NCBI GenBank assembly: GCA_900175165.2
Contig: FWWN02000334.1
Coordinates: forward strand, 38,681 to 102,680
Source: Rhizomucor pusillus
Lineage: Eukaryota > Mucoromycota > Mucoromycetes > Mucorales > Lichtheimiaceae
DNA length: 64,000 nucleotides
Reading direction: 5' to 3'
Positions 44,562 through 55,867 of the stretch are shown here, one piece after another. Position numbers and translations under genes: made by a program. The notes beneath the pieces were generated by a model. That model was not told where the DNA came from. It made no database searches and saw only the letters and a program-made list of their open reading frames with translations. Numbering within the stretch: the stretch's first letter is position 1; each line of letters begins with the position of its first letter.

Positions 44562-46600
44562 ATGTCAGTACATGTCGTGTACTCGTGCAGGTGCCTCAAC
44601 GTCAAGCTCCACTTGGCCAACAAATATCTCCGGGACGATCACGAAGATGTTCGCGCAGAATGCTTCACTCGGCTGCATGATCCACCCCTGGAAGGTTGGC
44701 AGTTTGAGCTCGGCATGGGTGGTGTGCAAATTGTAGGTCACTCTACCTAGCTTCAGATGCTTTATATTGAGGCACAGTAGATGTACCCATCGCTAGCCAA
44801 GATGCACAAGGCCGGCGCTAGTAATACCTGGGCAACCGTTACTTGCTTAAACTGTGCGTCTGGGGCCGTCTATTCGATAGAACGCTTACCGTCGCCGATG
44901 AAAGAAACAATTCAATACCCTGTGGACCTCCAGGCCGTTTATCGTCCAGGCGATAAAGTGGTTATACACAGAGACGCCATAGTAAGTTGCACGACGAATA
45001 GATTCGATAATTTACTGTGAGATGCTAAAATGTACAACTAGTATGGAGATGAGCTCCGCAAAGTTAGAGAAGGACCTACGTACTCTGAAGAATTCAGTAT
45101 TATAATCAAAAGTGACATTACGCCTGCGCAAGAATTGCCCTCTGAACAAGAGCAAGGTCTGTGTAAGAACAAGCCTTTTAAAGACAACATAAAAGTTAAT
45201 TGAGTCGAGCCATAATCTAGAAGGAGCAAGTGTACCGGGAGAATTGTTCTCTCAGCACTTCAAGCTGCAGCAAATGTTGGAGGAGTCTATTCGAAAGAAG
45301 CAGAAAGAGACCGACGAAAGGATCGAGCAGTACAGACAGGAACAGCAAGCACGGCTGGAACGCGAAATATCCAAAGTCAAATATGACCAACAGCTATTGT
45401 GGCAAAGAATGTTAGAAGCATTAAGGACGGTTCACGAAGAAGAAGAGCGGGAGAAAAGAGTGCCTCGGATCCAAATGCGCAGCGATGTCAGGGAGGAGAG
45501 AGAAGGAGGATCGACTGCTGCAGCTGACGACAAGCTACCAAAATCACGGCCAATAACGGTCGGATCCATGCCGAGAGGATCGGTACGATTCTTTGAAGAA
45601 AGTATAAAGGATGCATCGTCCCTGTCAGTGTCACTATCTTCGAAACCATCCAAGCAGCCTTTGGAAGATACCACCGATTTACATGCCTCTGAGGCGGCAG
45701 ATGATAGTAGGTTACTGCGAAGCCCATTGTCGCTGCTTCTTCGTTAACAAGAGGAGATCTAGAACGAGAGAATAAAGAAGAACCGGACCACTTTGAGGAC
45801 GACGAAGATGAGGACCTTTTCGAACTGGATGAAGAAATTGAGCTTGATACAGAAGCTCACAATACAACGTCGGATAACCTCACAGTAGGGTCGATTCCCA
45901 AAGCATCTTGGAGCAGACGACGATCTAGCACCAAATACATCGACGAAAGCCTAGATACCAACGAAGATAAAGCGATAGAGGAAACCGATGAAAAAGGTAG
46001 TGATATTTGCCTCTGAGATGCTTGTCAGATGGTTGCTAACTTGGCTTTCTAGCAGATCAGCTTTCGGCATCTATTTCAACGTACGCGACTTCATTGCCGA
46101 TAGCTATCGATCACAGCGAACGATCGAACAAACAGCCTGTTGAAAGCTCGACGGAGAATGCAGTCAATCCGGCCGATCAGGATCCGACTGCTGTTGGCAG
46201 CAGCTTGCAGAGAAACACACCGAGCCAAGACTTTAGATCTGCTGCTTCAACCTTTGATCACTTTACTCAGGCTGACCAGCAAATTTCGCTGTTATTCCCC
46301 AATCCAGATCGACGGCGCAAGTCGATTGCGACTATTAGGACCAAGACATCTACGTTTAGTCAAGGCAAAATTACTGCCATGTCTCTGGATACCCGTGGCA
46401 GAAGATTATCTTCAAGAAGTAAGGCCGATGCATCCTTGGAGAACCAAAACCAGGATGATGTGGACGATGACGAGGATGAAGAAGCTATCGGTCCAATGGT
46501 TCCTCCTCATATTTTGGCAGCCAGTACCTACACCGATGAGGCTGAAGAGCTGTTTGGCGAAATGCCTAGAAGCAGCGGATGGCGCAGGACATTTGAATGA
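44562..46600 (+). CDS. Uncharacterised protein with CxC and CxxC motifs and coiled coil
   Basis: Exons 44562-44732, 44781-44981, 45042-45156, 45221-45710, about 45752-45995 and about 46054-46600. The N-terminal ~125 residues look folded: VHVVYSCRCLNVKLHLANK, ELGMGGVQI and WATVTCLNCASGAVYSI. Cys pairs CxC and CxxC may bind one zinc. A long coiled coil follows (QQMLEESIRKKQKETDERIE, then ARLEREISKVKYDQQLL), then a disordered acidic region. A conserved-looking C-terminus reads MVPPHILAASTYTDEAEELF. Intron 5 would be only 41 nt, so that junction is doubtful. The layout suggests a scaffold or adaptor; I do not recognise a family. Confidence 0.55.
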
Positions 46601-47089
46601 TTTTGTAAATATATCGAACTTAAAAAAAGTAATAATACTACAATACGATGCCACCTCACAATATATTTGCTACGACCATTGGCAAATTTACTGGCGATAA
46701 TAATTGTCTTCTATGTTACATGGACACATCCGAGAATGCCATCTTTGATTCCTTTGCTATGACCAACCTTTCCAGGCAGACACAACGAAATAATATTTAG
46801 TGGGAAAAGATAGTATGTTTATTCGATGGCGTAGTACCAAGTATAAAGCTGCAACCTACAAGAAGGTATTCTACTTCAAATGGTGGATTACGGGTATTAG
46901 CGCCCAGTCTAACTTTTTTGGGTTGCGGGCAGCAGCATAGATCTTGGGAGGTGGGATTTTGGCGGTTGTCACATCATCGAGGACTTCACATAGGACGATA
47001 ATTCTTGCGAGAGGCCGAGCTGTGAGTCAATTTTAGGCCCAGTTTGGGCAAAGCGACATCCTTCTCGTCTTTATAGAATTCACAGCAGA
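46601..47089. other. Intergenic 489 bp before TAF11
   Basis: Contains the 3' end of the preceding gene and the TAF11 promoter. No reading frame or RNA gene is supported. Confidence 0.35.
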
Positions 47090-48051
47090 ATGATACCCAG
47101 CAAGCGAAAGGCGTCCGTGAATGCAACCTCGCCACCACCGTTATCGTCACGTCCGTCAAGTCAATCGTCACCATTCTCACCTCCGTACAGCGGCGCCAGC
47201 ACACCGCCAAGTCGACCGTTAACGACGGCTGCCGCTGCAGCTGCAGCATACAAGCGCATGTCAGCAGCGAGCAATCCGCCACAACAGCAGCATCGACGAC
47301 AAAGCAATTCCAGCAGTCAAGGTGCAACGCCTGTAACAGACGCACCAATGTCACGGCAGGGATCAGTAGATACAGAGGGTGCTCCAAACGCTGCTGAAGG
47401 AGAAGACGCCACATCGAAAGCCGGTGATACAGCAGATCGACCGCAAGACGCTGACGCTGAAGATGATGACGAGAATAAGGAATATATTGTCACATCAGCA
47501 GATATGGATGCTCAGATACAGTCTCAAATGGAGAAACAAAAGGAGGATATGAAGTATATATAGCAGCAGACGAAGAGCATAATACTCGATGATTTATCTG
47601 TATTGCGCTAGATTATTGTTGGAAAACTTTTCAGAAGAGCAATTGCAACGATACGAAGCATACAGACGGTCTGCTTTGAATAGGACCAATGTGCGACGTG
47701 TAAGTCGTTCGTGATACGGAAGAGGGAGTTTATGTTTTGGGCACTAAATCTTGACATGTTTGCAGCTTGTAAGCCAAGTGCTCAATCAGCAATGTTCGCA
47801 AACCATGGCTATCGTTGTTGCAGGTTTCTCCAAAGTCTACGTTGGCGAAATAATTGAAAAAGGTCTGTAATATACCGTCACCATGTAGGAGATGACAAGA
47901 CTTGCTAAATCTCTACTTAGCGCGGGAAGTAATGGAAGAATGGGGCCAAACAGGACCGATACGCCCTGAACACTTGCGCGAGGCGAATCGACGGTACAAG
48001 CAGGAGAAAAGTATCACGTCAAAAATAGGAAAGAAGCTCTATCGAAAATAA
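47090..48051 (+). CDS. TAF11: TFIID subunit TAF11
   Basis: Exons 47090-47553, 47612-47699, 47766-47862 and 47921-48051 give 259 aa. The N-terminal 150 residues are a disordered Ser/Pro/Ala-rich tail with a poly-Ala run. The C-terminal histone fold is nearly textbook: NFSEEQLQRYEAYRRSALNR, LVSQVLNQQCSQTMAIVVAG, FSKVYVGEIIEKAREVMEEW and GPIRPEHLREANRRY. TAF11 pairs with TAF13 in TFIID and contacts TFIIA/TBP. The third intron uses a GTCTGT donor. Confidence 0.95.
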
Positions 48052-48518
48052 ACATCACTTCTTTTGCCAAAAGCAACGTGCGGAAGTTGTAATAAACTTT
48101 TGTCTTTTTGAAAGCGCTTCCATCGGGCCCCATTCCGGAAAACAACGCTGTCAAAACCACTTTGTGTCCGCGCATTCTACATATGATATCAGTTGTAGAT
48201 ACGTAGCAAGAAGCCGTAAGTTGCAAACTCGATGCCTACAAGTGGAAGCCAAGCGAGCTTCTTTGCACTTTTCGAATCTTTGCATGGTCGCTACGGATAA
48301 TTCCCTTATGTTGACATCGGCTCGCACACCAAATGATCGGAAGGGCTGTGTCATCCCGCCTACCAAATTCGGTCGCCTTTGGAGCACAAAAACATTTGCC
48401 ATTTTTAACAATGGATAACTCCCAAGTCTCGTTATATAAAACTCGTCCTGCTTGCTATTCGATTTCTGTTGTTATCCTCTCTCCTATTTTCTTTCCTTTC
48501 TTCCTTTCTTTTGCACTC
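48052..48518. promoter_or_regulatory. Intergenic 467 bp, promoter of four-helix membrane protein
   Basis: A TATA-like TTATATAAAA (48433-48442) and a CT-rich leader (CTTTCCTTTCTTCCTTTC, about 48491-48508) precede the ATG at 48519. The left part holds a possible antisense frame that I do not support. Confidence 0.45.
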
Positions 48519-49851
48519 ATGGACTTCGATTGGCTGAACCCGCAGATAAAAAATAGGTTCATTCACACAGATCTCCAGGCATTACGGAAATGCTGCGGCT
48601 GTATACATTTACGTGTAGGCGCGGCATTTTCATGCATAGTATGGGCGGTAAGCATACACGCAGCCATTCCGGTCTACACAGAATATGTAATGCGAATAAC
48701 TTATTGGTAGGCCTTGTCGATGTACTTCGCCGTGTTATCCTTCCAAGACAAGAGTCGCAAGTATATAGCTTCTGCTATGAGAGAAGGAATTCCTAAAAAG
48801 AGCTAACCACACCGTGAAATAATACAGCATTCTACTCGTACATGTCATCTCCGCCGTTAATTGTCTACGGCGTCGTCAACCTATTCTTGGTAATTGTGGC
48901 CCTTTTAGGATTGTTGGCTCTGTTTCGGGTAAGAGAAACTGCTACTGTACTGTTGTTTGTATTTATTTACGCATGTGATATCTTAACGACTTTGGCGACA
49001 CTGGCAACAGAATAGATGGGAGTACATACGACATTTTTCTCATGCCACCTGGGTCGCAATATTCGCGTTTCTCGTCGACGGGCTCATCAACGTGATTCTA
49101 TTCTTCAACAGCCGTCCGGATTTCCAGGCGCAGTGCGTCGAAGCAGCTGCCAGTAACTTGAACGCAACGGCATTGGCTGCTGGTGGTACCAACGCGACAT
49201 CTTTCGATCTCACAAGTGCAGATTATTACAACTGCGACAAGCTCTGGGAAGACGAGGCAAAGTTTGGATTGATGTCTATCTGCATCATGGTCGTCATTTA
49301 CGTACGTCACTTTAACGGGCTTTGCATTATTAGCTCGAAATTTACATGGATAAAACTGCACATAGATTTACTGGGCTGCTTGTATATATTCGTTTAGCCA
49401 CAAGCAAGGTGCTGCCAATCTCGCTGCGGCAAGGATGATGCCACCTCCAGGCGCCGCGCCTGGCATGGTACCTCCTCCAGGGGCCCCAGCACCAGCTACG
49501 ATGCCACCGCCAACCGCCGCGCCCATCAATCCTGCAGACCGCTCCAACATTATTGTTCTCAACAATGAAAAGCCTTCAAGGAAAACCAAAAAGAAGAATA
49601 ATACGATATCTCTCAGCAGGAAATTGCGCAAGATCGAACCATCCTCCTTATTGTTTGGCTTCTCTATCAGTCCAGACGGCAGAGTGACCGATCTCGAGCA
49701 AGCAAATCCATATATGCTCGATACGAAACGGCTGAAGCGCAAGTCTGTTCCCAACTTGTCACAATATTACAAAATGGAAGACGATGATGAAAACGACGAC
49801 GATGATAATAATCAATGGGAGAAATATCGACGAAGGTCAACGGATAAATGA
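48519..49851 (+). CDS. Four-helix membrane protein with proline-rich tail, unknown
   Basis: Exons 48519-48647, 48711-48756, 48828-48928, 49011-49301 and 49405-49851 give about 337 aa. Helices: VGAAFSCIVWA..., LIVYGVVNLFLVIVALLGLL, ATWVAIFAFLVDGLINVILF and FGLMSICIMVVIY. The extracellular loop between helices 3 and 4 has two Cys (QCVE, YNCDKLW) and Asn-rich sites, as in tetraspanin- or MARVEL-like proteins. The tail is Pro-rich (MMPPPGAAPGMVPPPGAP), then basic and acidic. Intron 2 begins with GC (GCAAGT); only this donor restores the frame into FYSYMSSPPLIVYG. The acceptor of intron 4 is uncertain. Confidence 0.6.
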
Positions 49852-50279
49852 AAAACATGTGTAACATTTCTCTTTAATACTGTATACCCGCATTTCTACA
49901 CCAACGCCCTTTGCATGCATATATATATGATATACGCATTGTCTTTTTGAACAAATCACGCGCTGTACTTTGGTCCTGCTCCCTTCTGAAATATATTACG
50001 TTCATAGAACACTCCAGATGACTAAAATTCTTCAATGAATTCGATATGTGCACATTCAAATATCGATTACAGCATCAAATTGAATATCAACAAACGAAAC
50101 AAAAGAAAATCCAGATCTATACCCTCTAGATTTCGATTCTCCATGATGTGATCCCATCTGTTTGTTATTAAAGCTATCACGCGGGATATCCTCCTTTATA
50201 GATTTTTATCCTAATTGTTTATATATCTATTTCTAATTGTACAAGCATCCTTTGGTCATGATCCCAGTTTTCAAGGAGA
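49852..50279. other. Intergenic 428 bp, AT-rich
   Basis: AT-rich throughout with TATATATA-like stretches (about 49920-49928 and 50220-50226) that could serve as TATA elements for the next gene. No gene is seen. Confidence 0.4.
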
Positions 50280-51499
50280 ATGGAAATGGAAAAGACAAAC
50301 GAACGTGAGGATACAATTCTAGTTGAAGAAAAGGATGTAGCATCTGTGGAAAATGGTTCCCATCGACCGACTTCGCGGTTGGTTGAACAAGATTGCGAAG
50401 ACGTCAACGAGCAGCAAAAGGCAAAACGCCCACTTTTGAAACGCATTCTCCATTCTTACAAACCAGAGCATATTGGTAGCACAGGCATTGCTATCCTGTG
50501 TTTGCTCGTGGTGCATGCTCTAGCACTCGGCTTCCTAGAATCATTCCTTGCTTCCTACCACGTCGACCAGGCGTCTCAGTGTGCTCTGAACCCGACTGCG
50601 TTGGGGATAGCCCAGACGGATGTGATCTACAGGGGATGGATGGTCGCAGCGCCTCTATACCAAGTAGTTCTTTGCATCGACGCGCTCAAAAGTGACAATA
50701 CCGTCCAGCTTTATTCCTTAATTCCATTTGGTGAGCATGTGCAGCGACAGATCAATTTCTGTTTCTGATAAACTACGCCTTCTATTTAGGTCTCACAATT
50801 GTCATCAACGCGGGTATACAAGTGTACCAGGATACCATCCGGCAAGAGTGGATGTCCAGTCTCGGCTGCGACAATCCACAAGATGCCACTAACGGTCATT
50901 ATCTGTACTTTGTCGTCCTCGGCATTTCCCCCCTCTGCTTCCTTATATTAATTGCACTGTCAACTCGGATACACACATGCTTTGACAGAAAAAGATACCC
51001 GCACACGGTAGCATTCGCGACGCTGCTGGCACTGCTCAAGTTTGATCTTTTCTTTGTTGCCAGTTTCTTTGCCCAGATCGTTCCGTCGGGTTTGTTGCAC
51101 TACAATATCACAACTTTCGAAGCTGCGATGCTTGTAACCATTGGCAGTCTTGTATTTTTGATGACATGGTATGCGCTCGAGCATGAAATACCAACGCTTC
51201 TGGCGTTGCTGTGCGCCATCACCGCTATCTCTTTGGGATACTTTGGATTTCGCATTGTTTCCTTTGCCATGGCTCAGGGCAGCGCAGCAACTGATCCCTA
51301 CCGGGTATGTACGATGGAGAATATACAATGCTGCGTACGTATTTAATATCTAACTCATATCCGTACATAGATGACTCGCTACAGCCTTTTGTTTACATCA
51401 CTGGTGCTATTCGTGCTTCTCGTGCTCAGCGTGGGAGTAGGCGTGGTGTGTACAAGGCACATGCTACGCGGTGCCAAGCTGTATCAAGCAAAGCAATAA
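50280..51499 (+). CDS. Polytopic membrane protein (UPF0658 Golgi-type)
   Basis: Exons 50280-50730, 50790-51304 and 51371-51499 give 364 aa. A hydrophilic N-terminus is followed by about seven helices: GIAILCLLVVHALALGF, APLYQVVLCIDALKSDNTV, YFVVLGISPLCFLILIAL, LLKFDLFFVASFFAQIV, AAMLVTIGSLVFLMTWYAL, LLALLCAITAISLGYFGF and LLFTSLVLFVLLVLSVG. The D(A)..NT(V/I)Q and LLKxDxFF motifs recall the fungal UPF0658 family reported at the Golgi in fission yeast. Function unknown. Confidence 0.6.
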
Positions 51500-51685
51500 A
51501 AAACTGTTAATTCTTTGCAAAGTGTCTAATTGGTGGTGGGGTGAATGATTATTGGCATGATGCACGGTGATTCACATCCTACATCGTGGCTTTTGATGGG
51601 TAGATCTCCGCCCAACTTTTCCACGATTGTATGCGTGTATCACCAACCCCTCCTTCCTCCTTCCTCCTCTTTTCACGCAAAACTC

Positions 51686-53149
51686 ATGTCAACCATGCTG
51701 TTCCTGCGACAGACTACTTTGGCACGACAATTCGCTCAACAGACTAAACGCTGGAATAGCACCGCTGTAGACTCGTTCAAGGTAACAGGACACCTGTACT
51801 TTGCCTCTCCGTAGACTCGGCCTTTGTGGTAACCACGTACGTTGACGATTGTAGGCCAGCCAGCTCCGCGTTACCAAGAGCAACAACTTGAAGCCCTTGG
51901 TTGCCAAGCAGGACCTTGTATTCGGCAAGACTTTTACCGACCACATGTAAGATATATACTTTTTTTTAAACGCAACTATGCGAGAGAATCCCAGCATTGA
52001 TTGATCACGAACTCGCGACGGTTAAAGGATCACTGCCGAGTGGACTGAAGCCAGTGGATGGGCAGCTCCGGAGCTTCGGCCTTACGAGAAACTCGCTCTT
52101 GAACCCAGTGCCGTCGTCTTCCACTATGCGTCAGAGTGTTTTGAGGGCATGAAAGCTTACAAAGACAAGGATGGTAAGATCCGCCTTTTCCGTCCCGACA
52201 TGAACATGGCCCGTATGAACCGATCAACTGCACGCATTGCTTTGCCCGTGAGTAATATACAGACCGGAACGAATCGAATTGATAATTTATGCTGGTTCAT
52301 TTCTCTAGCAATTCGACGGCGACGAGCTCACCAAATGCATTGGCGAATACTTGAAATTGGACGAACGATGGATTCCCGAAGGTCGTGGCTACTCTCTGTA
52401 CTTAAGACCTACCATGATCGGCACGCAGGAAAGTTTGGGTGTCAATCCTTCCAACAGAGCTCTCTTGTTCGTTATTGGCTGCCCCGTCGGCCCTTACTAC
52501 GCCCACGGTTTCAAGGCTGTCAAGCTCAAGGCCACTACCGAATACATCCGCGCATGGCCTCGTGGTACAGGTGACGCCAAGGTCGGCGGTAACTATGCTC
52601 CTGGAGTGATGCCCCAACGTCTTGCGATGAAGCAAGGTTATCACCAGAACCTTTGGCTCTTTGGCGAGGATCACCAATTGACTGAAGTTGGTACCATGAA
52701 CTTGTTTATTCTTTGGGAGAACGAGCAAGGCGATCTTGAGTTGGCCACTCCTCCCTTGGATGGTTCCATCTTGCCTGGTGTCACCCGCGACTCTATCCTG
52801 TCTCTTGCTCGTTCCTGGAACGAGTTCAAGGTCACCGAGCGCAAGATGACCATGCCTCAGCTCCGCGACGCTATCAAGGAAGGCCGCGTCAAGGAAATGT
52901 TCGGTGCTGGTACCGCCGCTATCGTCAGCCCCATCCGTACCATTGAATATCTCGGTGAAGTAAGTAGTGTGGGAAAGTCTGTCTGCACAGTCAAACTTAA
53001 AAAAATTATTAATTCAGGACCTCCAAATCCCTCTTGATCCCAACGACGCTTCGTCGGAAGCCGGTCCTTACACGAAGCGTTTCAATGAAACCATCATGGA
53101 TATCCAATACGGTCAAGTAGAACACCCCTGGTCCGTTGTTGTCAACTAG
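51686..53149 (+). CDS. BAT1: Branched-chain amino acid aminotransferase, mitochondrial
   Basis: Exons 51686-51781, 51855-51946, 52028-52247, 52309-52959 and 53018-53149 give 396 aa. It transfers amino groups between 2-oxoglutarate/glutamate and Leu, Ile, Val. The PLP lysine is in GTGDAKVGGNYAPG. Other class IV landmarks are ECFEGMKAYKDKDGKIRLFR, RPTMIGTQESLGV and EVGTMNLFILWEN. The N-terminus (MSTMLFLRQTTLARQFAQQ) looks like a mitochondrial presequence. Codon use is strongly C-ending, as in the ribosomal protein gene, which suggests high expression. Confidence 0.94.
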
Positions 53150-53241
53150 ATAATAATATGCAAATAAAGCATGTTTGTTGTTTTTTTTTCGTTTTGGTAA
53201 AGATGACTACACAAATGAGACATGTATGTGATATGTACAGG

Positions 53242-54918
53242 CTATTTGAAGCCGCTGGCGCGGATCTTCTTTTTGGGTTTCTTCTTTTTAGCATCTTTGC
53301 TGGTGCGTGTGCCAAAGGTTCCTGGAAGTGGCTGACTCGCCACGAACTGCGCGCCTGTCGTCGTACCATCTTCTTCTTGTTTTATTCCTACTTCTTCTTG
53401 TTTGCTGCTTTCCTTCTTTTCGATCGTCGATGCCACTTCAATCACCGTCGGTGGCAGGTTATCCTCTTCAAACACGGTGCCCAGAGCCGGCATGGATGCG
53501 CTCAACACGGGAGTCTTGGGCTGAGGTTCAGGAGATGGTCGCTCGTTCGCAAAGAAGAACAGCGGCTTGATATCCTCATCCGTGAGAGGCCTGATGAACC
53601 CTTTATCGAGTCCTTGGGTATGTTCGCCTGTTTCCCAGTACATGGCGCTCCACTGTGTCATATCGGTCATCTCTACAAATCGTTTGTTCGCTTCAGGGAA
53701 GTAGTGGAATTGATCGTCTTCAAGGTCTTTTTTGCATGCTATATATACATTCTTGCTCAATGCAATGTTTTGTTTCACAATGTCCAGTTGCTGTGTCATG
53801 TCGATTGATGAGGTGGTATCATGTGTAGCGAATTTCGTGATATAATAACGGAAGGGTAATAGTAAGTTCTTGTTGCTGATATCTGGGTTGCATCTTTCAA
53901 AGGTTCCTGAATCCTGCAGTTTGCTGTCGAGTGATGGTATCAGTTTGAAATTGTGCTTCAGATCGTCTGATGGCAGTAGATCGCTTAGCATAAACGGCAA
54001 GGCGCGAGATTCGGCATTTTGCATCACATTTTCCAACACTGTGGCTGATTCCGGAATGTCGGATGTTGCTTCCGGTGACTCTCCATCCTCCAAATGCTTC
54101 CAGTCTCCATCCACATTAGCCTTTGTCAGATGTTTCAGTGACTCGTAGCTGAGCTCGTCCCGGAGCGGTTCTGGCTCCAGAGGCAATTCTTCGAACTCCG
54201 TGTCGACATCGTATGTCAAGACTTGCTTCGCTAAGGCTTTGTACTTTTGAGATTCATGCAAGTAAGTAACTACTTGTAGAAGGCCGTTCCTGTACAGCTG
54301 GAATATGGCAAATGTGCGGAATTTTTGATCTGTTTTGGTATCCGTAAAGAGCACTGCCATGCCAGCTAAAGGCAAGGTCTTGAAGTGAGATTTATGTATA
54401 ACTTCTTCTTTGCGCTCGGCAAACGTCGTGCTTTCGAGAAACCTGCATGGTGCGTAAGTCAAGTATACTATCTTGTTTGCTAAATTAGTACTTACAAGTT
54501 TCTGCCTGCCTCGTCAGGACCATATTTTACATGCGTTACATAATCAGGCACAGAAGACCAGGTAAACATATGGTCTAATGTATATTGTTAGTATACACAA
54601 GTGCAGCAGCGTCGATCTTCTAAAACATTCTTTTCTTACGTCTTTTCAAGTCAAAAAACCGTCCAGAAGCAAAATGGAAGCCTTTATGTCGTAATACACC
54701 CAAGTGATGTCGAGACTGCACCAAGATTTTCTTTGTATGTATATCCATCAAACGAAATCCATCAACTGTCGCAATGATAACGTGCCGGTCGTTAGAACAC
54801 CCAGACGTGCGCTCCATTGCTACAATCATGTTTTCCTTGCTCGTTTCAAAAAGAACGTGTCGTCTCATGTACTATAAAATGGAAAGGTAAGACATTTGAC
54901 AGGAAAAAAAAAGAAACA

Positions 54919-54953
<35 letters not shown>

Positions 54954-55812
54954 CAAATCCAGACAGTAAACTTTCAATCGCGTTGCTACTATCAACATCT
55001 GAGTGTGCCGGCCAAAAACGCACGTATACCACGTTTCCCCAGATTCTTGTGCATCTTCATCACGCACAAACCATTCATCCACGACGTTGCTATATATAAC
55101 CATATGTTAGCAGAGCTGCTTACGCTTACATTGGCTTCCAAACTTGCCTGTGAAACCGGTTTCTTCTGATGTCAAATATACAGACGTAACCGGTGTCACC
55201 AATCATGGCGTATCGGTTCATATCATATGGACATACAGCAATATGTATAGGCTTGCATTGACGGTACTTGATAGCAACCAATGCTGGCTTGAAAGCATGC
55301 AATGAAACAACCCGCATTCGAGATCCATCTGGGCGTTCGAGTCTGTAAAGATTTACTGAGCATTGGGTTCGCACTGCAATCGTCGTCTGGTCTCCAAGAG
55401 CGAAAATTTTGATGTCATAGATTCTGTAGCCGACAGGTACCATTGCACAGTTGTTACCATTCAAGATATCTGGTTTGATTTCCTCCACGTCGGCAGGTAT
55501 GTAGTCATATTCGCTTTTGACAGAATTGAACGCACGGACACCTTTGACAGATTCGTCAATATATTAGCTATTGCGACAAGCATGCGGTAACTTACATAAG
55601 AAATATTGTTTCACGGGAAATGCAACCACGAAGTACGACGAGTTGCTGTCTGTTGTCGGATCACTTAGGTTGGCGATTGCGAGCAGATTTCCATCCAGAG
55701 GATCGTTAACTCTTAGGTCCAAAGCCAGGGTTTCCTGCTCTGTTGCTAATTCGAGTAGAAGGTCCTGGGGAATCAATCGGGTATCTGGAGCGTCGCGATA
55801 AAGAGTATTAAT
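53242..55812 (-). CDS. RNA polymerase I initiation factor, RRN6/TAF1C-like
   Basis: At least six exons. The largest covers 53242-54442. The N-terminal exon seen starts INTLYRDAPDTRL at 55812 after an acceptor and lacks an ATG, so one more upstream exon is missing. Segments form a beta-propeller: DQTTIAVRTQCSVNLYRL, VCPYDMNRYAMIGDTGYV, TQMLIVATRLKVYCLDLK and DRHVIIATVDGFRLMDIHTK. After them comes FLESTTFAERKEEVIHKSHF, a helical acidic region, and a basic nuclear tail (DAKKKKPKKKIRASGFK). The pattern fits Rrn6/TAF1C of core factor/SL1, which recruits Pol I to rDNA, but such proteins are poorly conserved. A TA microsatellite abuts one 5' splice site. Confidence 0.55.
54921..54950 (-). repeat. 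TA microsatellite at a 5' splice site
   Basis: About 14 TA units sit in an intron of the RRN6-like gene. On the coding strand the donor GTATAT is itself the first part of the repeat, immediately after GACTTGAAG-type exon sequence (exon edge at 54951). Confidence 0.8.
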
Positions 55813-55867
55813 CTAAGATAGATTTGCAGCAGCAGCAGCAGTTAGAGAATTGTAACGTTCGCAGGAC

